A stretch of 64,000 bases of DNA from contig NZ_MSCP01000001.1 of assembly GCF_002954715.1 (NCBI RefSeq), forward strand, positions 2,428,495 through 2,492,494, in the 5' to 3' direction. This DNA is from Aliivibrio sifiae. Lineage in GTDB: Bacteria; Pseudomonadota; Gammaproteobacteria; Enterobacterales; Vibrionaceae. Both the position numbers and the translations under genes were made by a program. The notes beneath the pieces are model-generated. The model was given only the letters and a program-made list of their open reading frames with translations, did not search any database and was not told where the DNA came from. Numbering within the stretch: the stretch's first letter is position 1; each line of letters starts with the position of its first letter. Shown here one piece after another: positions 29,148 through 37,334 of the stretch.

Positions 29148-29152
29148 CACTT

Positions 29153-31105
29153 ATGATATCACCAGATGCAAAGATCAAGATACAAAATTTTGGTCGTTTT
29201 TTATCAAATATGGTAATGCCTAATATCGGTGCGTTTATCGCATGGGGCTTTATCACGGCTTTATTTATCCCAACAGGTTGGATCCCTAACGAAGCGTTAG
29301 CGAAACTTGTTGGGCCAATGATTACTTATTTGCTTCCACTACTTATCGGTTATACCGGTGGTAAATTAGTCGGTGGCGAACGTGGTGCTATCGTTGGTGC
29401 TATCACTACTATGGGTGTGATTGTTGGTACTGATATTCCCATGTTCATGGGGGCTATGATGGTTGGTCCTATGGGTGGACTAGCGATTAAGATTTTCGAT
29501 AAAAAAGTCGATGGAAAAATCAAAAGCGGCTTTGAAATGCTAGTAAACAACTTCTCTGCTGGCATTATTGGTATGCTGTGTGCAATTGTTGCTTTCTACT
29601 TTATCGGCCCTTTTGTAAAAGTACTGTCTGCAGGTCTTGCTGGAGGGGTAAATTTCTTAGTAGAAGCAGGCCTTCTTCCACTGACTTCTATTTTTGTTGA
29701 ACCAGCAAAAATTCTATTCTTAAATAACGCGATTAATCACGGTATCTTCTCTCCTCTTGGTATCCAACAAGCAAACGATGTTGGTCAATCTATTTTCTTC
29801 TTAATTGAAGCAAATCCAGGCCCAGGCTTAGGTATTCTTCTTGCTTACATGTTCTTTGGTAAAGGATCCGCAAAACAGACCGCTGGTGGCGCATCTATCA
29901 TTCATTTCTTTGGTGGTATTCACGAAATTTATTTCCCATATATTTTAATGAATCCACGTTTAATCCTTGCAGCTATCGCTGGTGGTATGACTGGTGTATT
30001 CGTTCTAACTTTATTTAACGCAGGTATGGTCGCTCCTGCATCTCCTGGCTCTATCTTTGCCATTTTGTTATTAACACCGAAAGCATCAGCTGTTGGCGTT
30101 ATCTGTTCAATCTTATCTGCAACTGCCGTTTCATTTACTGTTGCAGCAATCCTAATGAAAACTCAAGCGACATCAGATGAAGACGACGGTACTTCATTAG
30201 ATGATGCAACATCAAAAATGCGTGACATGAAATCTGGTTCAAAAGGCAGTCCTGCTGGAGTTACCGCAGAAAAAAGCAATTCAACTAAATTAACTAATAT
30301 CCAAAAAATCATCGTAGCGTGCGACGCCGGTATGGGTTCAAGTGCCATGGGTGCAGGGCTTCTTCGTAAAAAAATCCAAGCTGCTGGCCTAAATATTAGC
30401 GTAACAAACTGTGCTATCAATAACTTACCTACGGATGTCGATATTGTGATTACTCATAAAGATTTAACGGACCGTGCACGTAAGCACGCAAAAAATGCAG
30501 AGCATATTTCATTAACAAACTTCTTAGATAGTCATATCTATAACGATTTAATCGCACGTATCATGGCATCAACTTACCCAGAAGCCGCGAACGATGATGA
30601 AATACCACAAATCTCTCCAGTGGCTGCGAATGATGAATTTTTTGCCCCGCAAAATGCACAACCATTTAAAATAGAAGCAAAGAACATCCATCTTGGATTA
30701 ACGTTTAAAACTAAAGAAGAAGCGATTCAATACGCAGGTGAACAACTTGTGTCTCTTGGATACGCAGAACCAGAATATGTAGCGGCGATGTTTGACCGTG
30801 AAAAACTAGTACCAACCTACCTTGGTGAGTCTATTGCCGTACCACATGGAACAATAGAAGCCAAAGACCGTGTAATCAAAACAGGCATAGTCATCTGTCA
30901 GTATCCATCAGGTGTTCAATTCACTGAAGACGAAGATGATGTAGCTAAATTGGTTATAGGTATCGCAGCTAAAAATGACGAGCACATACAAGTAATTACA
31001 TCAATTACCAATGCGCTTGATGAACCTGGTGCCATTGAAAAACTAACATCCACTAACAGCGTTAGTGAAATCTTAGAAATTCTTTCAGGCGAACAAGCAG
31101 CATAA
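29153..31105 (+). CDS. mtlA: Mannitol-specific PTS permease, EIICBA
   Basis: MtlA imports and phosphorylates mannitol to mannitol 1-phosphate. The 650-residue protein has all three domains in order: EIIC with the [13 protein letters not shown] substrate-site motif, EIIB with the phospho-cysteine in [12 protein letters not shown], and EIIA with the phospho-histidine in [15 protein letters not shown] linker rich in Ser, Asp and Lys joins EIIC to EIIB, and an acidic linker joins EIIB to EIIA. It is the first gene of mtlA-mtlD-mtlR, with CGGGGAA 5 nt before the ATG. Confidence 0.97.
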   Translation: MISPDAKIKIQNFGRFLSNMVMPNIGAFIAWGFITALFIPTGWIPNEALAKLVGPMITYLLPLLIGYTGGKLVGGERGAIVGAITTMGVIVGTDIPMFMGAMMVGPMGGLAIKIFDKKVDGKIKSGFEMLVNNFSAGIIGMLCAIVAFYFIGPFVKVLSAGLAGGVNFLVEAGLLPLTSIFVEPAKILFLNNAINHGIFSPLGIQQANDVGQSIFFLIEANPGPGLGILLAYMFFGKGSAKQTAGGASIIHFFGGIHEIYFPYILMNPRLILAAIAGGMTGVFVLTLFNAGMVAPASPGSIFAILLLTPKASAVGVICSILSATAVSFTVAAILMKTQATSDEDDGTSLDDATSKMRDMKSGSKGSPAGVTAEKSNSTKLTNIQKIIVACDAGMGSSAMGAGLLRKKIQAAGLNISVTNCAINNLPTDVDIVITHKDLTDRARKHAKNAEHISLTNFLDSHIYNDLIARIMASTYPEAANDDEIPQISPVAANDEFFAPQNAQPFKIEAKNIHLGLTFKTKEEAIQYAGEQLVSLGYAEPEYVAAMFDREKLVPTYLGESIAVPHGTIEAKDRVIKTGIVICQYPSGVQFTEDEDDVAKLVIGIAAKNDEHIQVITSITNALDEPGAIEKLTSTNSVSEILEILSGEQAA

Positions 31106-31184
31106 CGATCACATAGAAAACATAGGTCAACTTTCCCCCTATAGGGTTGATCTATCTCCTAATATCAAATTGAAGGTAATTATT

Positions 31185-32333
31185 ATGAAAGCAGTACATT
31201 TTGGCGCAGGCAACATCGGTCGTGGTTTTATTGGTAAAGTTCTTTCTGACTCAAACGTCGCCGTTACATTCGCAGATGTTGATGCTCCGTTGGTAGATCA
31301 ACTTTCACATGACCAATCATACAAGGTAAAAGTAGTTGGCTCTGAGTGCCAAATAGAGACAGTTACACACGTTACAGCCGTTAACTCTACCAGTGATGAC
31401 GTTATTGAACGCATTGTAAAAACGGATTTAGTAACCACAGCAGTCGGTCCTAACGTGTTGGATATTATCGCAAAAACCATCGCAAAAGGTTTAGCAAGAC
31501 GTTTCGATGCAAACAATGAATCACCCTTAAATATCATCGCTTGTGAAAATATGGTTCGTGGTACAACTCATCTTAAAAATGAAGTGTATTCACACCTTGA
31601 TGAGTCTTATCATACTCGCTGTAATGAGTTGGTTGGTTTTGTAGATTCAGCAGTAGACCGTATTGTTCCACCCTCTGAATCAGCTAATGATGACTTATTA
31701 GAGGTAACTGTTGAAAGCTTTAGCGAATGGATTGTTGATGAACAACAGTTCAAAGGTGGCGCTCCTGAAATTGCTGGAATGGAAAAAACAAACAACCTCA
31801 TGGCATTTGTTGAACGTAAACTTTTCACACTGAACACTGGTCACTGTATTACTGCTTACCTTGGTTCATTAAAAGGACATGAAACAGTACGAGACGCAAT
31901 TCAAGACCCTGAAATCAGAGCTGAAGTAAAAACGGCTATGGAAGAAAGTGGAGAAGTATTAATCCGTCGCTATGGTTTTGATAAAGAATTGCACGCAGCT
32001 TATATCGAAAAAATTCTAGGCCGCTTTGCTAATCCATATTTACGAGATGAGATTGATCGCGTTGCACGCCAACCAATTCGCAAATTAGGTAAAAATGATC
32101 GCTTAATCAAACCCTTATTAGGTACAATAGAATACGGCACTGAGAACAAAACGCTATTAAAAGGTATTGCCGCCGCGTTTAAATACGTAAATAACACTGA
32201 TCCACAAGCTGTAGAACTACAAACTCGTTTATGTGAATCAGGTTTAAAAGCAACACTTGCGTATTACACAGGATTAACTGAAAACAGTTCAGAAGCGAAA
32301 AAGATTGAAGCGATCTTTAATACATTAAATTAA
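31185..32333 (+). CDS. mtlD: Mannitol-1-phosphate 5-dehydrogenase
   Basis: MtlD oxidises mannitol 1-phosphate to fructose 6-phosphate with NAD+. The 382-residue protein equals the E. coli length and shows the N-terminal NAD motif [13 protein letters not shown] and the catalytic lysine region KLFTLNTGH. The ATG at 31185 has AAGG about 7 nt upstream; a TTG five codons earlier is less likely. It follows mtlA by 79 bp and is followed by a hairpin that overlaps the mtlR start. Confidence 0.97.
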   Translation: MKAVHFGAGNIGRGFIGKVLSDSNVAVTFADVDAPLVDQLSHDQSYKVKVVGSECQIETVTHVTAVNSTSDDVIERIVKTDLVTTAVGPNVLDIIAKTIAKGLARRFDANNESPLNIIACENMVRGTTHLKNEVYSHLDESYHTRCNELVGFVDSAVDRIVPPSESANDDLLEVTVESFSEWIVDEQQFKGGAPEIAGMEKTNNLMAFVERKLFTLNTGHCITAYLGSLKGHETVRDAIQDPEIRAEVKTAMEESGEVLIRRYGFDKELHAAYIEKILGRFANPYLRDEIDRVARQPIRKLGKNDRLIKPLLGTIEYGTENKTLLKGIAAAFKYVNNTDPQAVELQTRLCESGLKATLAYYTGLTENSSEAKKIEAIFNTLN

Positions 32334-32345
32334 TAAAAAACAATT

Positions 32346-32372
32346 AGAGAGGTGTAATGCCTCTCTCTTTTT
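32346..32372 (+). terminator. Terminator hairpin at the mtlD-mtlR junction
   Basis: AGAGAGG (32346-32352) pairs with CCTCTCT (32360-32366) around a 7-nt loop and is followed by CTTTTT. The AGAGG of the left arm is also the best ribosome-binding site for mtlR, and the mtlR ATG (32357) lies in the loop. Confidence 0.75.
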
Positions 32373-32914
32373 ATGGCTATTTTATGACAGAAGTAATAAA
32401 TGAATCTAACATCATTGAACGACTAGACGATGCACCTTCTGTGCGTGGTTTTTTCATCATTGCTGTCGATATTCTTAATGAATCTATCGACGGCTTAATT
32501 CAGCGCATTTTTCGTAAAGATGATTTTGCAGTTCAATCTGTTATTGGCCCATTACTTCAAGATTCCGGTCCATTAGGCGATTTAAGCGTAAGACTTAAAC
32601 TCCTATTTGGTTTAGGTGTATTACCAAATAATACTTATCATGATATTGAAGGACTAATACAACTACGTAATAAATTGAACTTAGAAATGAATGAACTTCA
32701 ATTTACCGATCCGCAGGTTATCACACCAATTAATGCACTCAATCTTGTAAAAAGAATGGGAATGATTCAATTAGAAATCACTCCTCTTAATGACGATACT
32801 GATTTGGCTTTTTATCAAATGCAAATTGATAGACAAAAGCAAATGATCCGTTCTGGACTTTCACTTGCTATTGTTGATATTTGCTCTGAATTACAAAAAG
32901 AAAGTCCATTTTAA
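32357..32914 (+). CDS. mtlR: Mannitol operon repressor MtlR
   Basis: MtlR represses the mannitol operon; the family has an all-helical fold and no recognisable DNA-binding motif. The 185-residue protein shows the family core RGFFIIAVDILNESIDGLI, FRKDDFAV and GPLGDLSVRLKLLFGLGVL. Two starts are possible. The ATG at 32357 has AGAGG four bases upstream but lies in the loop of a terminator-like hairpin; the ATG at 32384 lacks such a site. Expression is therefore probably kept low relative to mtlAD. Confidence 0.9.
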   Translation: MPLSFYGYFMTEVINESNIIERLDDAPSVRGFFIIAVDILNESIDGLIQRIFRKDDFAVQSVIGPLLQDSGPLGDLSVRLKLLFGLGVLPNNTYHDIEGLIQLRNKLNLEMNELQFTDPQVITPINALNLVKRMGMIQLEITPLNDDTDLAFYQMQIDRQKQMIRSGLSLAIVDICSELQKESPF

Positions 32915-32926
32915 CGACTTTCTTTT
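32896..32926. terminator. Bidirectional terminator over the mtlR and arsJ stop codons
   Basis: AAAAGAAAGTC (32896-32906) and GACTTTCTTTT (32916-32926) form a perfect 11-bp stem with a 9-nt loop. The loop holds the mtlR stop and the right arm reaches the arsJ stop, so the two convergent genes share one terminator encoded largely in their last codons. Confidence 0.75.
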
Positions 32927-34136
32927 ACTCACTTTCTGCTTTAGGTAACTTTACCGATATCAACGTAGTTAGCACCAAGAAACTAAACGATACCCACAAA
33001 CACGCCGAAAATCCGGCTAATTGAAATACCAATCCAGATAAAACAGTACCTACTAAACGTCCCATTGCATTAGCCATATAGTAAAAACCAACATCCATAG
33101 AGACGCCATCGCCTTTGGCATAGCTGACAATTAGGTACGAATGCAGTGAAGAATTAATCGCAAATACTGCACCAAAAATAAGTAAACCAATCACAATCGT
33201 ATATTCAGCTTGCCATTCAATCTGAACCAGATAAGCGATAATCCCTGTCACGACAGTAAGTAATCCTACCCACCATAAAGCAGACCTACCATCAGGTGTT
33301 CGACCTTGTGCTTTTCCCGTGATTTTAGGAGCAAAGCCTTGCACAAATCCATATGCGATAACCCATAACGCTAAGAAACCACCGACAAGAGAATGATCCC
33401 AACCAAAGACACTGCCTAAGTAAATTGGTAACGCGACAACAAACCACACATCTCTCGCACCAAATAAGAATAATCGTGCGGCTGATAAGGTATTAATCTC
33501 CTTAGATTTAGAAAATAGCTGAGTAAATTTAGGCTTTGATTTTGCTTTTCCCATGTCACCATCAAGCAAGAAAACACTGCCGATAAAAACAACGAAAAGA
33601 ACACTCGCCATCGCTATAACAGCCAATTGAAATCCGATGGTTGTTAAGAGTAAGCCACCAAGAAAGAACCCTGCGCCTTTGAGTGCATTTTTAGACCCAG
33701 TAAGAATCGCTATCCACTTATAGAGCGCCCCTTCTTGATCGCTCGGAACTAAGGTTTTAATTGCACTTTTAGCGCTCATTTTATTGAGGTCTTTTGCAAC
33801 TCCAGATAATGCTTGTGCAGCCATAACCCACGGAATCGTTAACCAAACACTCGGTAATGCCAACATTAACAACGCAAATACCTGCATTATTAAGCCAACA
33901 TTCATGGTTTTATTTAACCCTAACCGAGCGCCTAACCACCCCCCCAATAAATTAGTCACCACACCAAAGAATTCATAAAACAAAAAGAGAGACGCAATGG
34001 CTAAAGTACTGTATCCCAAATCATGAAAATAGAGCACCACCAACATACGCAACGCGCCATCAGTAATGGTGAAGTTCCAATAATTAAATGTCACAATCAT
34101 GTACTGACGTACACTATGGCTTAATTGAGAGAGCAT
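32925..34136 (-). CDS. arsJ: Organoarsenical efflux MFS transporter ArsJ
   Basis: ArsJ belongs to the major facilitator superfamily and, in Pseudomonas aeruginosa, exports 1-arseno-3-phosphoglycerate, the unstable product made by GAPDH from arsenate. The 403-residue protein has about twelve predicted helices with features that fit ArsJ (LSGVAKDLNKMSAKSAIK after helix 4; FGARDVWFVVALP). The decisive evidence is context: a dedicated GAPDH and an ArsR regulator stand upstream in the same operon. A 7-bp hairpin (34166-34172 with 34188-34194) lies in the 72-bp gap before the gene. Confidence 0.88.
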   Translation of the reverse strand: MLSQLSHSVRQYMIVTFNYWNFTITDGALRMLVVLYFHDLGYSTLAIASLFLFYEFFGVVTNLLGGWLGARLGLNKTMNVGLIMQVFALLMLALPSVWLTIPWVMAAQALSGVAKDLNKMSAKSAIKTLVPSDQEGALYKWIAILTGSKNALKGAGFFLGGLLLTTIGFQLAVIAMASVLFVVFIGSVFLLDGDMGKAKSKPKFTQLFSKSKEINTLSAARLFLFGARDVWFVVALPIYLGSVFGWDHSLVGGFLALWVIAYGFVQGFAPKITGKAQGRTPDGRSALWWVGLLTVVTGIIAYLVQIEWQAEYTIVIGLLIFGAVFAINSSLHSYLIVSYAKGDGVSMDVGFYYMANAMGRLVGTVLSGLVFQLAGFSACLWVSFSFLVLTTLISVKLPKAESE

Positions 34137-34208
34137 AAAATAGAGAACCTAAATGAGATTAAGCCATCTCAGAAGTATAATATTCTCCTGAGATAACCTT
34201 AACGCTGA

Positions 34209-34706
34209 TTATTTGTAAGCAATAGAATTTATATATTCTATTTGCACTGGCTTAGTAAAAGCACCTGGACGTAACGCTTGGACTTGTTGTTTAATTACAT
34301 CTAAATCCCAACCTAAATCCAACAGTAAATGTCCTGCAAGTAAACCTGTACGACCTGAACCGCCCATGCAATGCATTGCTACTTTGCCATTATTTTCTAA
34401 CACTTGTTGTAATTCAGGCGTCGCTGCTTTCCATTCTGCTGCAAATTTATCATCAGGTGCACAATCGTCTTCAATTGGAAGGTAAAACCATTTCATTCCT
34501 AGACGCTGTACTTCTTCACCAAGAGAACCAACGCCTTTTTCTGTTAGCTCATCTTGACTTAATGCAGTGACAATCGCAGCTACACCTTGTGCTTTTAGTT
34601 GCGTTAAAGATTCAATTAACTCAACGCCTTTTGTGCCAGGACAAGGCGTCAAAATCAATGCGCCATAAGTGTCAGTAACGGGTAACTCCCAAGTAGGATG
34701 TGTCAT
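34209..34706 (-). CDS. CDKN3-like dual-specificity phosphatase in the arsJ operon
   Basis: A 165-residue soluble protein with the protein-tyrosine-phosphatase signature HCxxGxxR, seen as HCMGGSGRTG near residue 112. A candidate general-acid aspartate lies in the loop YLPIEDDCAPDD. It resembles bacterial relatives of cyclin-dependent kinase inhibitor 3. GAGGAA precedes the ATG and it follows the GAPDH gene by 17 bp, so it is part of the operon. Its role in arsenic handling is not established to my knowledge. Low-molecular-weight PTP folds gave rise to one class of arsenate reductases, so action on arsenate or an arseno-ester is conceivable but unproven. Confidence 0.8.
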   Translation of the reverse strand: MTHPTWELPVTDTYGALILTPCPGTKGVELIESLTQLKAQGVAAIVTALSQDELTEKGVGSLGEEVQRLGMKWFYLPIEDDCAPDDKFAAEWKAATPELQQVLENNGKVAMHCMGGSGRTGLLAGHLLLDLGWDLDVIKQQVQALRPGAFTKPVQIEYINSIAYK

Positions 34707-34723
34707 TTCAGATTCCTCAATGC

Positions 34724-35725
34724 TTAAGCCAAACCAACATTTCTAACTAATTCCGCAGTACGAGTGGCGTAACCCATTTCATTGTCATACCACGCATAAA
34801 TCTTCACCATACGTTTACCAACAAGCATAGTAGACAAAGCATCGACAATCGTTGAACGTTGGTCTCCTTTATAATCAATAGAGACAAGAGGGCGCTCTTC
34901 GTAACCTAAAATACCTTTTAGATCACCATAAGCCGCATCCTTTAATAACTGATTTACTTCTTCAACAGTCGTATCTCTTTTCACTTCAAAGATAATGTCA
35001 GTCAGTGATGCGTTCGCTAAAGGAACTCGTACCGCATGACCGTCGATTTTATTTTTAAGCTCAGGGAAAATCTCAACAATCGCTTTTGCAGAACCTGTTG
35101 TAGTAGGGATTAGGCTCATTCCACACGCTCGCGCACGGCGAAGATCTTTATGAGGTGCATCTAAAATGGTTTGTGTATTGGTCAAATCATGAATGGTAGT
35201 AAATGCCGCGTTTTCGATACCCAACTCACTATTGATAACTTTAACAATTGGAGCAAGGCAGTTTGTAGTGCAAGATGCCGCAGTGACGATTTGATGAACA
35301 GCAGGATCAAAAATATCGTCGTTCACACCAACCACAATATTCGCGACACCGTCTTCTTTTACCGGAGCAGAAACAACAACACGTTTAACGCCCTGCGCTA
35401 AATATTTATCTAAAAATGAACGTGTGCGATGCACGCCCGTAGCTTCAATAACGACATCACAACCGGACCAATCGACAGCATCAATGTCTTTTTCTTGAGT
35501 GGTTATTAGCTTTTGGTCACCGATGATCATAGTGCTTCCATCGGTGGTCACTGCATGGTTCCAACGTCCTTGAATTGAATCAAATTCAAGTAAATGCGCT
35601 AAAGTATGTGCATCTCCCGCGACGTCATTTATTTGCACAAATTCCAATTCTGGCCAATCGTATGCCGCTCTTAATGCCAAACGTCCAATACGACCAAATC
35701 CGTTAATCCCTACTTTAATTGTCAT
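34724..35725 (-). CDS. ArsJ-associated glyceraldehyde-3-phosphate dehydrogenase
   Basis: A GAPDH paralogue that in arsJ operons uses arsenate in place of phosphate to form 1-arseno-3-phosphoglycerate for export by ArsJ. The 333-residue protein has the NAD motif [12 protein letters not shown], the catalytic cysteine in [11 protein letters not shown] and the active-site histidine in [10 protein letters not shown]. After the histidine, DLTNTQ departs from the usual SYTNDQ or SYTGDQ of glycolytic GAPDH. The chosen ATG has AGGGG 8 nt upstream. It starts 20 bp after arsR. Confidence 0.92.
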   Translation of the reverse strand: MTIKVGINGFGRIGRLALRAAYDWPELEFVQINDVAGDAHTLAHLLEFDSIQGRWNHAVTTDGSTMIIGDQKLITTQEKDIDAVDWSGCDVVIEATGVHRTRSFLDKYLAQGVKRVVVSAPVKEDGVANIVVGVNDDIFDPAVHQIVTAASCTTNCLAPIVKVINSELGIENAAFTTIHDLTNTQTILDAPHKDLRRARACGMSLIPTTTGSAKAIVEIFPELKNKIDGHAVRVPLANASLTDIIFEVKRDTTVEEVNQLLKDAAYGDLKGILGYEERPLVSIDYKGDQRSTIVDALSTMLVGKRMVKIYAWYDNEMGYATRTAELVRNVGLA

Positions 35726-35745
35726 CGTTTTTCCCCTAAATGAAA

Positions 35746-36075
35746 TTAGCAACACGTTTTTATGGCGTTTAATTTATCTGTGTCTTTTTGATATTGAGCT
35801 TGTAAACAATTTGATTGCTTCAAACCTTCAATAATTTTGTTTAACCAACCTGGTAGTTCAGTACTCACTTGGTAATACACCCACTGTCCTTCACGAGTAT
35901 CAATCAATACACCTGACTGGCGTAGCTGCGCTAAATGCCGAGAGATCTTTGGCTGACTTTCACCTAATGCTTCCGTCAACTGGTTTACACATAAACGACC
36001 TTCGCGCGCGATAAGTAGTAAACAACGGATCCGTGTTTCATCAGAAAGCAGTTTGAAAAATTGATGAGGTAACAT
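35746..36075 (-). CDS. arsR: ArsR-family arsenic-responsive repressor
   Basis: A 109-residue winged-helix repressor heading the arsenic operon. The recognition helix region is [18 protein letters not shown]. It lacks the classic ELCVCDL metal site of plasmid ArsR; cysteines are at about 18, 29 and 90 and as a final CC pair, so its As(III) site is probably of a different type. The inner ATG is chosen because AAGG lies 6 nt before it and the longer frame runs back into the promoter. A dyad and promoter lie immediately upstream. Confidence 0.9.
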   Translation of the reverse strand: MLPHQFFKLLSDETRIRCLLLIAREGRLCVNQLTEALGESQPKISRHLAQLRQSGVLIDTREGQWVYYQVSTELPGWLNKIIEGLKQSNCLQAQYQKDTDKLNAIKTCC

Positions 36076-36087
36076 AATGAACCTTAA

Positions 36088-36111
36088 ATATGGATATGTG
36101 CATTTCCATAT
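36088..36111. promoter_or_regulatory. Probable ArsR operator
   Basis: ATATGGA (36088-36094) and TCCATAT (36105-36111) form a perfect 7-bp inverted repeat with a 10-bp centre. It lies just downstream of the arsR -10 box, where binding would block transcription. Confidence 0.65.
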
Positions 36112-36139
36112 ATCATATGCACTATAATACAAAAATCAA
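36112..36139 (-). promoter_or_regulatory. Promoter of the arsenic operon
   Basis: On the minus strand TTGATT (36134-36139), a 16-bp spacer and TATGAT (36112-36117) form a good sigma-70 promoter. The start point would fall within the dyad at 36088-36111. Confidence 0.65.
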
Positions 36140-36276
36140 TAGAAAAAATAGCGATTCAGCAATCACTTTTCTAAACTAAAAGATAAATAGTGTGGTTTTA
36201 AACTTAATGCAATGAAATTAACATTTAATAATGATAGTTTTATAACTATACAAAATTTAAATAATAGCCGCTTTAC

Positions 36277-37299
36277 ATGGATGTGCGTATGACAGCTTTC
36301 TTTACTTCTCGTTTTAATTCACAAGACAGCATAATTGACCTATCAAAATGGCAAGAGCTTGCAGATTTAATTGTTGATATTTTTGGCGCAGATTGTGGCG
36401 CTATTATTGAGTTTACAGGTCATTCTTTTCATACTCTTGTAAGCAGTAATAATGAAACAAGCTTTCTTCACCAAGGCTCTCAATGGTCCTGTGACAATAA
36501 AAGTTTTTGCCGTACGATTGTTGAAACAGGCAAAGAACTATATGTTCCTAATGCATTAAAGAGTAAATATTGGATTAACGCACCAGCCGTTAAAGATGGC
36601 CCAGTAAGATCATATTGTGGGGTTCCCGTCTTTCACCCTAACGGTTCTATTTATGGCACTGTCTGTGCGATAGATACAAAAAATACCGATTATGAAAATG
36701 CATTAATTAAACTATTACTCCACCTTTCAAAACTAATCACTGCTGACTTAAAAATGGCAGAAGAAGCTGAGCAGCATAAACAAATGGCTCTTACTGATTC
36801 AATGACTGAATTACTTAATCGTCGAGGATTAGGAATTTTAGGTAAACAAAAACGAAAAGACGCGAAACGATACCAAGACAGTATCGGTATTCTTTATCTT
36901 GATATTGATAATCTAAAGCAGGTAAATGATAACTTTGGTCACTCAACTGGAGATCAATGCATTCAAATTTTAGCTAATATTCTAAAAAATGAAGTCAGAG
37001 AATCAGATCTTATCGCTCGTACTGGTGGTGATGAATTTATTGTCTTAACGTTATTAAATAAAGAACAAGAAACCGAGCTAAGCGCCCTTTCATTACGTAT
37101 TCGTCAACATTACCAAGAGAAAACACAATATCAGTCAGGCTTGAATATCAGTAATATCAGTATTGGTCAGCATCTTGAACCTCATAACTCAACAACCACG
37201 CTAAAAGACATGTTTATGAATGCTGATGCCTCTATGTATAAAGAAAAGGAACAGAAAAAAAGCATCACTGATGCAAACAAAAACGGCAGCCTTATTTAA
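36277..37299 (+). CDS. GAF-GGDEF diguanylate cyclase
   Basis: A 340-residue soluble signalling protein with an N-terminal GAF domain (about 20-155) and a C-terminal GGDEF domain (about 170-330). The active-site motif is intact (RTGGDEF) and the inhibitory I-site RESD lies five residues before it, so it should make cyclic di-GMP and be product-inhibited. The GAF domain contains several cysteines (DCGA, SCDN, SFCR, SYCG, TVCA), which could be redox or ligand sensitive. It is divergent from the arsenic operon, but there is no proof of a functional link. Confidence 0.88.
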   Translation: MDVRMTAFFTSRFNSQDSIIDLSKWQELADLIVDIFGADCGAIIEFTGHSFHTLVSSNNETSFLHQGSQWSCDNKSFCRTIVETGKELYVPNALKSKYWINAPAVKDGPVRSYCGVPVFHPNGSIYGTVCAIDTKNTDYENALIKLLLHLSKLITADLKMAEEAEQHKQMALTDSMTELLNRRGLGILGKQKRKDAKRYQDSIGILYLDIDNLKQVNDNFGHSTGDQCIQILANILKNEVRESDLIARTGGDEFIVLTLLNKEQETELSALSLRIRQHYQEKTQYQSGLNISNISIGQHLEPHNSTTTLKDMFMNADASMYKEKEQKKSITDANKNGSLI

Positions 37300-37313
37300 G
37301 GCTGCCGTTTTTT
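37279..37313. terminator. Bidirectional terminator between the GGDEF gene and glmS
   Basis: AAACGGCAGCC / GGCTGCCGTTT stem flanked by A and T runs. The stop codon of the GGDEF gene lies in its loop. Confidence 0.93.
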
Positions 37314-37334
37314 ATTTCAATCTTATAAGTAAAC

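Larger units (their letters stand above)
28526..29152. other. Intergenic region between nagB and mtlA
   Basis: About 630 bp. It holds the nagB terminator (28549-28577), a 12-bp palindrome AGATCTAGATCT (28805-28816), a good CRP site (28854-28869), a TTGACA hexamer at 28923 without a matching -10, a weaker candidate promoter TTGTAA-N18-TTATAT (28949-28978), and a long structured leader of mtlA (about 28985-29152). No protein-coding gene is seen. Confidence 0.65.
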
